From positions 121,914,001 through 121,978,000 of the forward strand of contig CM075345.1 in the NCBI GenBank assembly GCA_037693485.1: a DNA stretch of 64,000 bases, in the 5' to 3' direction. Under the pieces are notes generated by a model. It worked only from the letters and a program-made list of their open reading frames with translations. It made no database searches and was not told where the DNA came from. Positions 20,663 through 33,095 of this stretch are shown piece after piece (position 1 is the stretch's first letter; each line of letters starts with the position of its first letter). The DNA is from Kitagawia praeruptora. Its lineage: Eukaryota > Streptophyta > Magnoliopsida > Apiales > Apiaceae. The position numbers were made by a program, and so were the translations under genes.

Positions 20663-23600
20663 TGTAACGCCCCCAACTTCCGTACAAGGAATTTGGGTCG
20701 CCACGTCTTCATCCATCCTCATAGAGCAATACCTGTTCTCAATATATTCTACTACAACAATAAAAGTAATCTCCATGCATCTAACTCCACAGGTTATAGT
20801 CTTAGAACTTTCACTTACATTAACCAAAATATTACAATATCAGAGTAACCTCCAGAATCTTAGTACAACGCGTCTCTACAATACACCTTAATATAATACA
20901 TAACAGTCTCTACAACGCGTCTGCTTTACACTACATAACACTTCTGTCAGCTTATTCTCATATCCGGAACCTTTCTTCTAGCGTGATGCGTCCGTTGCAG
21001 GACCTTTACCCTTATCACAGTTCACCGCACTAGTGCCAGCTCTGATTTCCTCTATTTTATAATATTTAAAAATAGCAAGAATGAGCCAAAAATTGCCCAG
21101 CAAGTTATATACACAAGAATCATATATATATATATACACCAACAAAACTTCTTCAAGAAATGAACCCCAATATTTTCTTTAACATACTAAAATTTACCCG
21201 CAAAAACTGAGTAAGGATATAATATTCATACTGCAATTAATACCCGCCTGTGGTATTAATTACACTACTGATGGACTATATTCAGGAGATTCTTATCCGC
21301 TGGTCTGTAATGGATGATCAGTCCATACATCTTGCAATTTACTACCGGTAGAAGGATGATCCGCCTATCACACCCTAAGCCGCATCCGGGCTTTTATACA
21401 CCTTTGTTGGGCTGGCCGCCGTACCAGTCTCTTACATTATCTCTAGTCCAGAACCCGGGGTACCAGAGTACCCCTGACCACCTTCAATACTCCTCATCTT
21501 AGATGTCACGTATAATTCCACGTGCACCTCAATATACTCCTTATCTTAGATGACACGTATAATTCCACGTGCACCTCAATTCATGGTAATTATTATCGTT
21601 CGGAAACAATCGAACGATTAATACTTCCAATAAATCACTCTCCTCTCGAAATATAAGAGGAAAAATATGAATGACTGCTTTGATCATGGATTCGAATAAA
21701 ATGATCCAGATCAAATCTCTCATCACCTCCAATAATTAACAATATAGTTTCTCTAAACATTTATCTCCCTTCGAGTACGAACAATGTACCTCGATACTTG
21801 TCCCAATCATATGGACCAATAACTCTTAGACATATTACTATACTTATATACTATCCGGATAACATTCACAACAATAATATATATACATGCATTCAATTGC
21901 ATCAATATCCGGTATTTGAGTAACGAGATGAAATACTTGCAACTTGTAAAGAAAACATTTGAACTGACATATACCATATGTTGAAACATATACACTCTGA
22001 ACAATAGAGTAGGGTTTAGTATACTTGCCTGGTGCTCCGGAGGTAGTAGGGGCTCGTGGCGAAGTCCGATAATCTAAACAAGTCAAGAAAATACGCGATT
22101 AATCCCCTATACGATTCACTTATAACTCGACTCTTAGATACTTAATCCAATCACAAACAAGGCACTAAGGGGTCCCCCTAGACTCGTACTAGGTCCATGC
22201 TAATCATCAAACACTTAAGTCATAAGTTTAGTCCGAAATCGATCCTCCCATTCATGTTGTACTTAACCATTTATAACCTCTTTCTTTACATTAATACGTT
22301 GCCTTGATAATCCTTAACAAGTTTCGTGTTTTAGTCGACTCGAAATTCCTCTTTTAACTAAGCCAAAACGCATGGTCAAAGTAGCACATCTAGAGTTGAC
22401 TTTCCTGAAAATTACTATTTCTTGACTCGCACTCCAACACTTTTAATAAATCACTAGAAACCTATTTAAATACGAAACCACCTCTAAAATCATCTTTGGT
22501 ATTTGTAATATTTATCATAAAAATTTTGATTCAAAAACACGGGTCTAGATAGGTGAAATGTATTTTCGAAGTTGGGTTAACTGCGGATTCTTACTATTTG
22601 CACCACTTTTACTAAAACATTCATAACTCGATAACCGTTAACTCAAATGATGCACCGTTTTCGCGTGCACGATCTAGAGAATTTCTAGAAGATAACCGAC
22701 TCAAGATTTGGCTCTGGTCAGAGGACTCATTATTCGGAATTTTACAAAACAGGGCAGGGGTTTTTCAATGAATAGTATCATCTCCTAAAAGACTTTTTTA
22801 CTTGCGAAACCTCGGCTGACGCATTTTTATAAAATAGGAAGATAATGTTTTTGATTCGAAACCTCCGCATAGACTCAACTAACTGTCCTTAACATTTATC
22901 CTCAAAATTTCGTATTATAAATCGACTATTAAGGGTCTCAATCATAGCCTCTAAGTTGGTACATTTTTGTAGTTCCATCCCTCGAACAACTTTCACTAAA
23001 TCGGTAATATCTCCTAAACCGTAAACTCTTTTAATGCGATTCTTGCGGCAAAATAAACTAGACAACCATATATTTTTAACCATATGCAGTGGTGTGTCTA
23101 AAAATGGTTTATGGTCTCAGGCCTTAACTGTTTTCAAGGGTTAACGAAATTTCATCATTACGACGGCTATAAATCGAACGTTTCCATTTTGTAACTCCTC
23201 TAATAAGTCACACAAAGCAACCCATACTCTAATATTACAAACCAACCATCATACTAAGCCCCTAGGGCCAGTGGTAAGGTCCTTTGACCACCACTCAACA
23301 TAAACATCTCAACACAAGGCTTAATAATCAAGTAACCCCTTAATATGAACACATCTTTACACTAACATCAAAACTCCACCAAAACTCATATATATAAAAG
23401 GTAAAGTTGAGGTTTATACCTTTCTTGATACTCTCACAACACTAACAAAGCTTTGTACACCTTATAATAGCCTTGGGTAGTCTTAACAAAGCCTAAAAGC
23501 CATGAACAAAACAAGAAACCAACTTAAAACACTATTCATCATCAACTTTGTAAAATCTATATAAAATCGAAAAATTAGAGATTGGTTCTCAAATTTTTAC

Positions 23601-24605
23601 CACACCTTCTACTCTTCAAGGGATTTCTTTTGAGCTATAGATCACAAGATTTGGTGCTCGGTTGCTAGGGTTTTGAGGCTCTTCTTTCTGCTGATCAGAA
23701 TCTGGACAGGTTTGGTTCTTCAACTTGGGGAAGGGATTTGACTAGGCTACACTCCTTTGTTAGCCATGAAATTTTGAACGAATGTTATACATATATTGAG
23801 GAAGCTATGGTTCAAATTTGGTGATTTATGAATGGATAGAAGTGGAGATATGAATTTTTCTTTCATAGTAGCTCATGCTGGGCAGTTTGGAAAGAAATGG
23901 AGTTAGCTTGCTTTTCTCTAGCTTTCTTGACTTGTTTTCTAGCTAAAGTGTGATATTTTGCTATGTTTATCAGCTGTGCTACTCTTCATATTCTCCTTCC
24001 ACACAAGTGTCAAGTAATGGGAGAGTTTAGGTGTTTTATTTGCATGGTTTTAACAAGAACACCTCACCTTGTACTATTCTTAATCCACTTGCATCTTGTT
24101 TGGTTTCACACTACTTCTCTTGATCTGTTGCACTTAATAATCTTGCATGGTATTTAATCTTGTCATGTGTTCAATCCATAATCCATAATTCGTTCGCTTA
24201 ATCGCTTAATCTCGTTATAAAGTTCTAGCGATTCCTAGAATGCTCGTTATATTAACTCAGGGGTTTTTGTTCTAAAACCTTAAATCACCTTTAATAAAAT
24301 AATAAAATATAAAATCCTTGAATCCTCAAATTAAATAAATCACTTATCTTGATCGCATTGAAATGCTCTTCACTGCCCGGTCAAATATTTCATAAAAATA
24401 AAGTTTGGAATTTCTGAATTCCGATCGCGTTTACATACACTTATTTACCTCGTAGATTACTAATATAACTTCGAAATATCCATTTCATACCCCGTACATA
24501 GGGTGACATGAAAAATTTTCTTAGTCCCCAAAATCACAATTCATTCATACTAACTACTATTCATCTATAAAAAAAATCTCAAGTACGAAAATTTGGGTTA
24601 TTACA
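20663..24605 (-). repeat. 5' LTR of the nested element (3943 bp)
   Basis: Same length and sequence as 15615-19557 apart from the two differences noted for the whole element. It is followed by the target duplication GGTGG and the interrupted Copia pol. Confidence 0.93.
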
Positions 24606-26293
24606 GGTGGTAGATTAACTCTGCTAGTCTCTCCCCCTAAGTTAGTGGTATCCCTTGTAGAAGAATTCTCTCTACCTTCAAAAACTCTCCTTTGATCAAT
24701 AGAATCAGTAGATTTCATATTGCTGCTAGTTACTGATCTTTCCTCAGTAGACTCTGAAAGGTCAGTTCCTGATGGAGTAGACTCTGAAACGTCAATTCCT
24801 GATGGAATAGATTCTGAAAGACTAGTCTGCTCCTGATGATCACTGTGTTCTCTTTGATTTATTTGCTCCCCCTCAACAGTAGTATTCCTTTGAGAAGCAA
24901 TAGAAATTCCTTCTGGAGAACCTTCATCATCACTTGAGAGTATCTCAGAATTCTTCAGATTTTCAAATTCCAGTTTGTCATGGCTTTCATCAGTTTGCAA
25001 AATTCCAAATTTCTTATCATCAAATGCAACATGAATTGATTCCATAACAACGTGAGTTCTGAGATTATAAACTTTGAAGGCCTTAGATGCTGAATATCCT
25101 AGAAAAATTGCTTCATCCGATTTGGCTTCAAATTTTCCAAGTTGTTCTGGATGAACTTTTAGGACATAGCATTTGCATCCAAAGATGTGAAAATATTTCA
25201 CACTTGGTTTCTTTCCTTTGATCATCTCATAGGGAGTTTTTCCATGACTATTTACCAAGGTACAGTTCTGAGTGAAACATGCAGTGTTAATAGCTTCTGC
25301 CCAAAAGTAGGTTGGAAGTTTTGCATCTGCAAGCATGGTTCTTGCTGCCTCTATGAGAGTCCTGTTCTTTCTTTCCACTACACCATTTTGTTGAGGTGTA
25401 CCAGGTGCAGAAAACTGTTGAGTGATTCCATTGTCTGCACAAAACCCCTCCATTGTAGAATTCTTGAATTCTGTACCATTGTCACTCCTAAGTACTTTGA
25501 CTTTGTACTCAGAGTTATTATGAATATTCTTGATGAGTTCAATGATTTGCTGAGGAGCTTCATCCTTCTTGTGTAGAAAGAACACCCATGTGAACCTTGT
25601 GAAATCATCCACCATAACTAGAGCATATCTTTTCTTGCTGATAGACATAATGTTTACTGGACCAAACAGATCAAGATGTAGCATGTGAAATGGTTCAGTA
25701 ATTGAATTTTCAGTCTTGCTCTTGAAAGTGGTTCTTCTTTGCTTTCCAAGCTGACATGCATCACAAAGTCCATCTTGCACAAAATTCGCCTGAGGTAGGC
25801 CTCTCACCAAATTGTTTTTAACAAGTTGATTAAGCTTCTTGAAATTAAGATGTGAGAGCTTCTTTTGCCAATTCCAGCTTTCATCACTTGTTGCTTTGCT
25901 GTAGAGACATCTAACAATTCCTTTAGATGTATCACTTAAGCTGGCTTCATATATGTTACCATGTCTTTGACCAGTTAGAACAATGTCTCCATTCTGCATA
26001 TTCAAGACTTTGCATCCTTCTCCGTCAAAGATTGATTTGTAACCTTTATCACCCAGTTGACTTATGCTTAAAAGAGTATGTTTCAAGCCTTCAACCAGTG
26101 CTACATTTTCTATGATGACATTCCCCAAAACAATTGAGCCATATCCCAGAGTTTCTCCTTTGTTGCCATCTCCAAAAGATATTACTGGGCCAGCTTTCCT
26201 CTCAAACTTTGTAAGCAGGGACTTCTTTCCAGTCATATGTCCAGAGCATCCACTGTCCAAGATAATTGAATGCTTCTTTCCTGTGCCCTGCAA
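24606..26293 (-). pseudogene. Copia pol, 5' part: protease and integrase
   Basis: About 562 codons up to the nested insertion. Protease is marked by LDSGCSGHMTG (catalytic DSG) near the start. Integrase follows with the zinc-binding HHCC region (LSHLNFKKLN to CDACQLGKQ) and the catalytic acids in DLFGP, SDNGTEFKN and NGVVERKNRT. A Ser/Thr/Glu-rich linker precedes the insertion point. The frame starts without a nearby ATG, 12 bases after the gag stop and in a different frame. Domains are intact but cut from reverse transcriptase by the 9-kb insertion. Confidence 0.93.
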
Positions 26294-26304
26294 ACAAAAA
26301 GTAA

Positions 26305-28596
26305 CTAGTTAGAATTTTTTAGGACCCAACTTTGATTGGATCCTTTCTTACTAGATTTAGAGACAACAGACTTTGAAGATTTTGCTTTTATTTTACCTGT
26401 TGCAGAGTCAACTTTAGACTCTGATCTCACAAACTGTTTGTGACTAGGAGTTTCAGATTTCAAAGAATAATAGTCATAATACAGTTCATGATATTCTCTA
26501 CACATGTAAATGGAATGAAGTAAACTACCACAATGATAACAAGCTTTTTGTGGTTGGTATTGAATTTTCTGAGTCTTGGGGAATCTGGACTCAGTTTTCC
26601 AAGAAGGTTTTTGATTGCAGTCTAGGGCCAAATGATTATGATTTCCACACTTATAGCATTTTTTCCTAGGTGCATCAGGTACATTCTTGTAATTATTCTC
26701 TTTGTTAATACCTTCTTTTCCATTCCTATTTCTTTTGATCTTGCTAGACTCTGAAAGACCATCTAATCTCTGTTTCAACTGAGACTTAGACAGAAACCCT
26801 ATGTTTATATTCTTAGGTTTCTCTAACACTTTCTCATCTGAATAACTATTGTTAATCCTTTTGTGTACAACAGGGGTACCTTTTGAATCAAAAAATTTAA
26901 CATGATTAGGTTCAGAAAAAATTTTCTTACCTTCAGATTTAGATGTGTTAGCTTCTACCTTACTATCATTATTGACAGTAGCTACTTTTTCTTCTTGTCT
27001 AGCCTTATCAAAACCTAAACCATTAATCTTACCACGAATTCCACTCTCAAAGATTTCTATTGTCTTCTTACTGGAATTGTTAATGGTTTTAATCACATCT
27101 CTCTCTTCTTCTAGTTCTTTTCTGACATAGTCATAAGCCTCAAGAATAACACTATAATCATGCTTAGCTTTATCAGAACTTAACTTGTATTCTTCCATTT
27201 GAATTAATTCAGATTCAAGAAAATTATTTCTATCAACTAATTTATCATTCTTAACCTTAAGTTCATCTCTTTCACAAGTAAGAATTCTAAAATTAGTCAT
27301 AAGATTTTTGAACTCAGCATGGATAGATCTAATTTCATCAGAATTTAAGCTATCAAATGAATCAAGAGAGTGAAGTGATACCTTAACAGAGGATGGAGAA
27401 GTTTTCTTTGGAGATCCAGGTTTGTCTGAACTATTGGCCATCAATGCAATGTTGTCATAATCCAATTCATCTTTAGAGTCACTGGAATCAGCCCAATCCT
27501 TCTGTGTGACCATAAGTGCATTACCCTTTCCTGAATTTCTAGGCTTCTTACACTCACTAGCAAAGTGTCCAAGCTCACTGCAGTTAAAGCACTTGATCTT
27601 GGCCTTATCAAGCTTGACAATTGTACTTTTGCTTTTGTCACTCTTCTTCTCCTCCTTCTTTTGAAAAGGTCCTTTGCTAAATCTTCTCCTGTTGAATCTT
27701 CCTTTCTTGAAAGCTTTAGCAAATATAGCAAAGAGTTCTTGCATCTCAGATTCAGAATCATTGTTGTCAGAGTCCATATCAGTAGTCTCTGACTCAGAAC
27801 TTTCTTTGATTTTCTTCTTCCTTGAATTCTTTACAGCAATCTCTTCATGCTGTTCTTCAGGAAGCTTCTTAACTTCAGATTGAGCAGTAATTGCAATAGA
27901 CTTCATCTTTCCTTCACTCCTGCTCTTCTTCTGCTGCTTGTCAAGTTCATAAGCTCTCAATTTTCCATATACTGCCTCTAATGAAATCTCATCCAGATCA
28001 TTAGCTTCCTCGATCGCAGATATCTTCTCATTGTAGAAATCAGGCAAAGCTTTCATGAACTTTGTATTCATATCCTCCAAGTCATAATATTTACCATGCA
28101 TGGCCATCTCATTGATGAGTTTTGTAAACCTATCAAAGGTATCAGTAAGTGACTCACCAGACTTGGATTCAAAGTACTCATACTGTTGTATAAGCAATGT
28201 CCTCATATTCTTCCTGACAGGCTTAGTTCCTTCACAGTGAACCTTAAGATTGTCCCATATATCCTTAGCAGTTTTACAAGAGAGAACATAGTTAGTGAGA
28301 ACAGAATCAAGACTGTTGAATAATATGTTTCTCACTTTAGCATCTTTGAGAACATTCTCCTTGTCCTTATCTGACCATTTAGATTTTGGCTTCTCTGCTG
28401 TATGTTCTGGAACAACCACACCATCAACAGTTGCATGTCCAACGACCTTTGTTGGAACAAAAGGTCCATCTCTGATTCTGTCAAGATAATCAGGATCTGT
28501 TGCTTCCAGATGATGCAACATCTTTACTTCCCATAGAGTATATTCGTTTCTCTTGAGCATAGGAATTTTAGTATTCCCATCCTTGTAACCAGACAT
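26305..28596 (-). CDS. Copia gag polyprotein, long Sirevirus-type
   Basis: A 763-codon ORF starting MSGYKDGNTKIPMLKRNEYT, about 50 bases after the primer site. Residues about 80-240 form the UBN2-type gag domain (AKDIWDNLKVHCEG, LTDTFDRFTKLINEMA). CCHC zinc knuckles lie at about 336-349 (CFNCSELGHFASEC), 647-660 (CYKCGNHNHLALDC) and 686-699 (CYHCGSLLHSIYMC). The region about 420-550 is rich in charged residues and probably coiled coil. It packages element RNA in virus-like particles (family role). The frame is uninterrupted. The extra C-terminal knuckle pair and length exceed a typical Copia gag. Confidence 0.92.
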   Translation of the reverse strand: MSGYKDGNTKIPMLKRNEYTLWEVKMLHHLEATDPDYLDRIRDGPFVPTKVVGHATVDGVVVPEHTAEKPKSKWSDKDKENVLKDAKVRNILFNSLDSVLTNYVLSCKTAKDIWDNLKVHCEGTKPVRKNMRTLLIQQYEYFESKSGESLTDTFDRFTKLINEMAMHGKYYDLEDMNTKFMKALPDFYNEKISAIEEANDLDEISLEAVYGKLRAYELDKQQKKSRSEGKMKSIAITAQSEVKKLPEEQHEEIAVKNSRKKKIKESSESETTDMDSDNNDSESEMQELFAIFAKAFKKGRFNRRRFSKGPFQKKEEKKSDKSKSTIVKLDKAKIKCFNCSELGHFASECKKPRNSGKGNALMVTQKDWADSSDSKDELDYDNIALMANSSDKPGSPKKTSPSSVKVSLHSLDSFDSLNSDEIRSIHAEFKNLMTNFRILTCERDELKVKNDKLVDRNNFLESELIQMEEYKLSSDKAKHDYSVILEAYDYVRKELEEERDVIKTINNSSKKTIEIFESGIRGKINGLGFDKARQEEKVATVNNDSKVEANTSKSEGKKIFSEPNHVKFFDSKGTPVVHKRINNSYSDEKVLEKPKNINIGFLSKSQLKQRLDGLSESSKIKRNRNGKEGINKENNYKNVPDAPRKKCYKCGNHNHLALDCNQKPSWKTESRFPKTQKIQYQPQKACYHCGSLLHSIYMCREYHELYYDYYSLKSETPSHKQFVRSESKVDSATGKIKAKSSKSVVSKSSKKGSNQSWVLKNSN

Positions 28597-28628
28597 GATT
28601 GCAGATCTTTATGATTATTCGAAATCAA

Positions 28629-28645
28629 CCTGCTCTGATACCAAT
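28629..28645 (-). other. Primer-binding site of the Sirevirus-like element
   Basis: On the minus strand TTGGTATCAGAGCAGG lies directly after the 5' LTR and matches the 3' end of initiator tRNA-Met. Confidence 0.88.
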
Positions 28646-29383
28646 TGTTAACTCGAATAACTTGTAGAAGGGGGGGGGGGTTGAATACAAGTTATATAAT
28701 CGTGTCTGATTTTTGCTTGATTATATGAACAAGAATAAACGAATGAATCAAACTCTTGTTTGTATTAATAAGATCAAATACAAACTCTACCAAAGGTGTA
28801 CAATACCTTTAGCAGCTGCTGACAATACAAATCTCTCTCTCTGTTTGTTTCGAACTCTTGAATACAAACCTTATACAGAGCTACGCACACGAACTCACAA
28901 CTTCGTCGCTCTTTTACAATGATATTGAGAGAGTATTTATAATGCTACCTATCAACTAATAACAGAAAGATATAATCTATACATGACAATGTTCTGCCTT
29001 CTAGTCGATAGTTTCATTCAATAGAAAACTCTTTCCTTCATAATATCTTCTTGCTTGTTCTTCAAACAACGATCCTGTTTTATAGCACTTGCCAGTTTCT
29101 GTAGCATCCATAATGACATCATCAGTAACACGACTGATATCAGGATCTGTACACTGCATCAGTATCTGATCAACCATCAGTATTGGACCATCATCAGGAT
29201 TTGCTCTCTGTTCCTGACATGTAGTCTCCGATACACTGTTCATTCCTGACTAAACTATACAGATAACTGTCTTTACACATAAATCCTATATACAGTGCTA
29301 AATCCTTTATAAGATCAGGATTACAAGAAGTATAATGTGTAAATTCTATTCTTAACATCACAACTTATGAATTATTCCTAACA
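28646..29383 (-). repeat. 5' LTR of the Sirevirus-like element
   Basis: 738 bp, TGTTAAC to CTAACA in plus reading. It differs from 8223-8955 by five extra G in a G-run and by two substitutions near 28995 and 29014. Confidence 0.93.
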
Positions 29384-29478
29384 AATACCGGGACTCGACT
29401 TATGACCACGTAGTACATTTTAGGCAATGTCAAAAAATATTGAAAGTGCCGCACATGCATATTTTAGGCAGTGAACTT
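29384..29478. mobile_element. Right half of the split Copia internal fragment
   Basis: It continues 8108-8222 across the Sirevirus-like insertion. The sequence around CATTTTAGGCAATGTCAAAA resembles 29950-29980. Confidence 0.6.
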
Positions 29479-29776
29479 TGTTGTTTGAAATGCAACTACT
29501 TATATAGAGATAAGGCAGAGAGATAATGAACACAAGAGAGGTGCAGTGAACTGTGTGTATGATTATACTACTACTTCTGCTGCATTTTCTGTTATATTGT
29601 GTTGTGTTACAAGGGAGACTAAGCCTCTTTATATAGATAAACTTAGCTTCCTTCTTACACTAGATACTTGGTTGGTGAACTTGGTTGGTGGCCTTGGTTG
29701 GTGGATACTTGTCATTGCTTACCTCACTTTCTAGGTTATGTCATTGCTTACCTCACTTCCTAGGTTATATTTAACA
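29479..29776 (-). repeat. Left LTR of the miniature Copia-like element
   Basis: Matches 36650-36925 from about 29497 onward, with one visible difference in the GATAATGAA/GATAAGGAA region. The left limit is approximate. Confidence 0.75.
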
Positions 29777-30011
29777 CGCCCCCTCACTCGAAATCCCATC
29801 TTCGGATGAAAGACCTATCTTGGGATTGAAGAGTGGACACTAGTAGCCCTTGAGCTTAATCTGAGCGTCCAACTATACCCATTTTTAGGATCGACCGATC
29901 TTGAGTTTATTGAGTCTTTTGGGATACCGGTTATCGAACTTTCGACCACACAGTATATTTTAGGCCGTCAAAAATATAGAAGGTGCTGATGCAAGTGCAG
30001 TAGATAGCCAC

Positions 30012-33000
30012 TGATAAGTGGAGTTTATATCCACTTGGAGCGTTCCATATCGGCTTAAATTGATTGTCTTGGACTCAAGTTTGTGGTGGTTTTGATGTGT
30101 TTTGTTTAGTTGTGCAGATTTACGAGAATGTTGATTAAGATTGATGTTTCTATCGTTTTTGGAGAATAAATTGATTAAAATTCGGATTTCTGAGACGGTT
30201 GCGCAGTCTACACTGTTTTGGACATATCTGGAGTTCTAGAAGTCCGTTTTCAGCGATCTTACTGCCCACGCGAAACTTGGGAGATTTTCTATAATATGGG
30301 ACAGGTGTTGCACAAGCAGGTTGCGCGTGATGAGCGCAGGTTGCGTGACAAAAAGACTGATGGGCGCAGGTTGCACGCGAGCGGTGCTAAAAAATTACAG
30401 TTTTTACTATTTTGGCCATATCTTGAGTTCTACAACTCCGTTTGGGGCCCGTAAGCAGTCCACGCGAAGATAACGGAATTTTCAATCATTCTAAAGTGGT
30501 CCAGAGGTCCAATTACAGCTGGAACGGTCCAGAAATACTGAAGAAAAGTCAGCTACGAATTTTCCTTAAAAACAGAATCAGTTTAGGAAACGTATTTTGC
30601 AGAAATTCTATTATAATTCTGTTTTGGTATTTTCTTGCTGGGCAAGACTTCTAGAGCCTATATAAACACATCCAACCCTTGTAATTTGTATCATTAGGAG
30701 AAAACCATTACATATCAATTACTTAGATTTATTTGTATTTTTTCATACTTTATTTTTATCATGGTTTCATCAGATCCCATGATGACGAGAGGTTCAATTA
30801 TGAACTAATCGTTGTCATGGGATTCTAACGGATTTATTTATGGAGCTTTAGTATCTTGATGCTTTAAAGATCTGTGTGTGATGTATATCGGATATCCTCG
30901 TATGGTTATGCTTACTTGATAGATGCGTCATGAACATCTAATTTGTTAATCTCTTGTGAAGCGAGAGTGGATCTTGAGATTTAGAACTTGCCATGCTAGT
31001 ATAGGATAGGTTGATGTTTTAACATCATGATTTGTGGCGTAAATAGAGATATTATGCTGCCCTATGTGATCAATGTGGATAACTTGTTCTTCAACCGTTA
31101 ATCGTTATGTTTTCAAATTCTATAGAGATATAGGGTCTAAGCATAATTGGTGTCTATTCATCTTCTATCTCTTTTGTGGATGTATGTTTAGTTTGGTATT
31201 CGTATACTGAGAAGTAGCGTATACTTGTTTTGTGTTGTCCGATCAGATATCATAACCATTGCATATAGTGATTAAAGGCGTTAGATCTAAACAAAGTATT
31301 TAATGAAGTTAGGATTCCATGGTTTATCTTGCAGTAGTAATTCAATTCCAATTCTCGTTAGTTAGTTAGTTAATTCTTAGTTTGTTAATTTACATATTAG
31401 TTAATTTAGTTAATTAAAACCAAATCTTGTTATTTGTCTTAGCAGTGAATAAAAATCATACATTGTTGCATAGGTGCATGAACTGAATTAAAACCATAAC
31501 CAGATCTCTGTGGGAACGAACTTGACTTATATCTGTATTACTTGTGACCGCGTACGTAATACAGATATAAGTCGAGTTCGTTCCCACAGAGATCTGGTTA
31601 TGGTTTTAATTCAGTAGATGTACCTATGCAACAATGTATGGTTTTTATTCACTGCTAAGACAAATAACAAGATTTGGTTTTAATTAACTAAATTAACTAA
31701 TATGTAAATTAACAAACTAAGAATTAACTAACTAACTAACGAGAATTGGAATTGAATTACTACTGCAAGATAAACCATGGAATCCTAACTTCATTAAATA
31801 CTTTGTTTAGATCTAACGCCTTTAATCACTATATGCAATGGTTATGATATCTGATCGGACAACACAAAACAAGTATACGCTACTTCTCAGTATACGAATA
31901 CCAAACTAAACATACATCCACAAAAGAGATAGAAGATGAATAGACACCAATTATGCTTAGACCCTATATCTCTATAGAATTTGAAAACATAACGGTTAAA
32001 GAACAAGTTATCCACATTGATCACATAGGGTAGCATAATATCTCTATTTATGCCGCAAATCATGATGTTAAAACATCAACCTATCCTATGCTAGCATGGC
32101 AAGTTCTAAATCTCAAGATCCACTCTCGCTTCACAAGAGATTAACAAATTAGATGTTCATGACGCATCTATCAAGTAAGCATAACCATACGAGGATATCA
32201 GATATACATCACACACAGATCTTTAAAGCATCAAGATACTAAAGCTCCATAAATAAATCCGTTAGAATCCCATGACAACGATTAGTTCATAATTGAACCT
32301 CTCGTCATCATGGGATCTGATGAAACCATGATAAAAATAAAGTATGAAAAAATACAAATAAATCTAATTAATTGATATGTAATGGTTTTCTCCTAATGAT
32401 ACAAATTACAAGGGTTGGATGTGTTTATATAGGCTCTATAAGTCTTGCCCAGCAAGAAAATACCAAAACAGAATTATAATAGAATTTCTGCAAAATACGT
32501 TTCCTAAACTGATTCTGTTTTTAAGGAAAATTTGTAGCTGACTTTTTTTCAGTATTTCTGGACCGTTCCAGCTGTAATTGGACCTCTGGACCACTTTAGA
32601 ATGATTGAAAATTCCGTTATCTTCGCGTTGACTGCTTACGGGCCCCAAACGGAGTTGTAGAACTCAAGATATGGCCAAAATAGTAAAAACTGTAATTTTT
32701 TAGTACCGCGCGCGTGCAACCTGCGCCCATCAGTCTGTTTGTCGCGCAACCTGCGCTCACCACGTGCAACCTGCTCGTGCAACACCTGTCCCATATTATA
32801 GAAAATCTCCCAAGCTTCGCGTGGGCAGTAAGATCGCTGAAAAAGGACTTCTAGAACTCCAGATATGTCCAAAACAGTGTAGACTGCGCAACCGTCTCAG
32901 AAATCCGAATTTTAATCAATTTATTCTCCAAAAATGATAGAAGCATCAACCTTAATCAACATTCTCGTAAATCTACACAACTAAACAAAACACATCAAAA

Positions 33001-33078
33001 CCACCACAAACTTGAGTCCAAGACAATCAATTTAAGCCGATATGGAACGCTCCAAGTGGATATAAACTCCACTTATCA
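30012..33078. repeat. 1.5-kb near-perfect inverted repeat (head-to-head LTRs)
   Basis: The left arm 30012-31541 and right arm 31556-33078 are reverse complements with few changes, around a 14-nt centre (31542-31555). Both arms begin TGATAAGTGG at their outer ends. The right arm plus the centre ends in GGTCACAA, matching the LTR end beside the primer site at 36197, so each arm is essentially a complete LTR. Open frames such as 30218-30654 and 32436-32872 occur in both arms and are not judged genes. Confidence 0.93.
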
Positions 33079-33095
33079 CACCCCCAAACTTAAAC

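Larger units (their letters stand above)
15615..24605 (-). mobile_element. Young non-autonomous LTR retrotransposon with giant LTRs (LARD-like, probably Tekay-derived)
   Basis: Two LTRs of exactly 3943 bp (15615-19557 and 20663-24605) flank a 1105-bp interior. The 5-bp target duplication GGTGG is perfect (15610-15614 and 24606-24610). The LTRs start TGTAAC and end TTACA in plus reading; I saw only two differences between them (C/T at 16455/21503 region and A/G at 17776/22818 region). A primer site for initiator tRNA-Met lies beside the right LTR and a purine tract beside the left, so the element is on the minus strand. There is no gag or pol. The last codons before the purine tract read like the end of a Gypsy pol (SEDEILL), which with the LTR style suggests a chromovirus (Tekay/Del) parent. 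Confidence 0.93.
8223..29383 (-). mobile_element. Sirevirus-like Copia LTR retrotransposon, split by a nested element
   Basis: Two LTRs (8223-8955 and 28646-29383) flank the element, with a 5-bp target duplication AATAC on both sides. On the minus strand the order is LTR, primer site, gag, protease-integrase-reverse transcriptase-RNase H, a spacer, a long env-position ORF, polypurine tract, LTR. That order, the long gag, and the extra ORF after pol fit the Sirevirus lineage of Copia. Without the nested element (15615-24605) it is about 12.2 kb. The LTRs differ by a G-run length (6 versus 11) and by two substitutions I could see, so insertion is recent. pol is cut by the nested element, so this copy cannot move on its own. 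Confidence 0.92.

Noticed and set aside
30218..30654. Frames beginning MDISGVLEV and MGPVSS in the inverted repeat
   Set aside because: They occur in both LTR arms, have no recognised domain and lie in LTR sequence.
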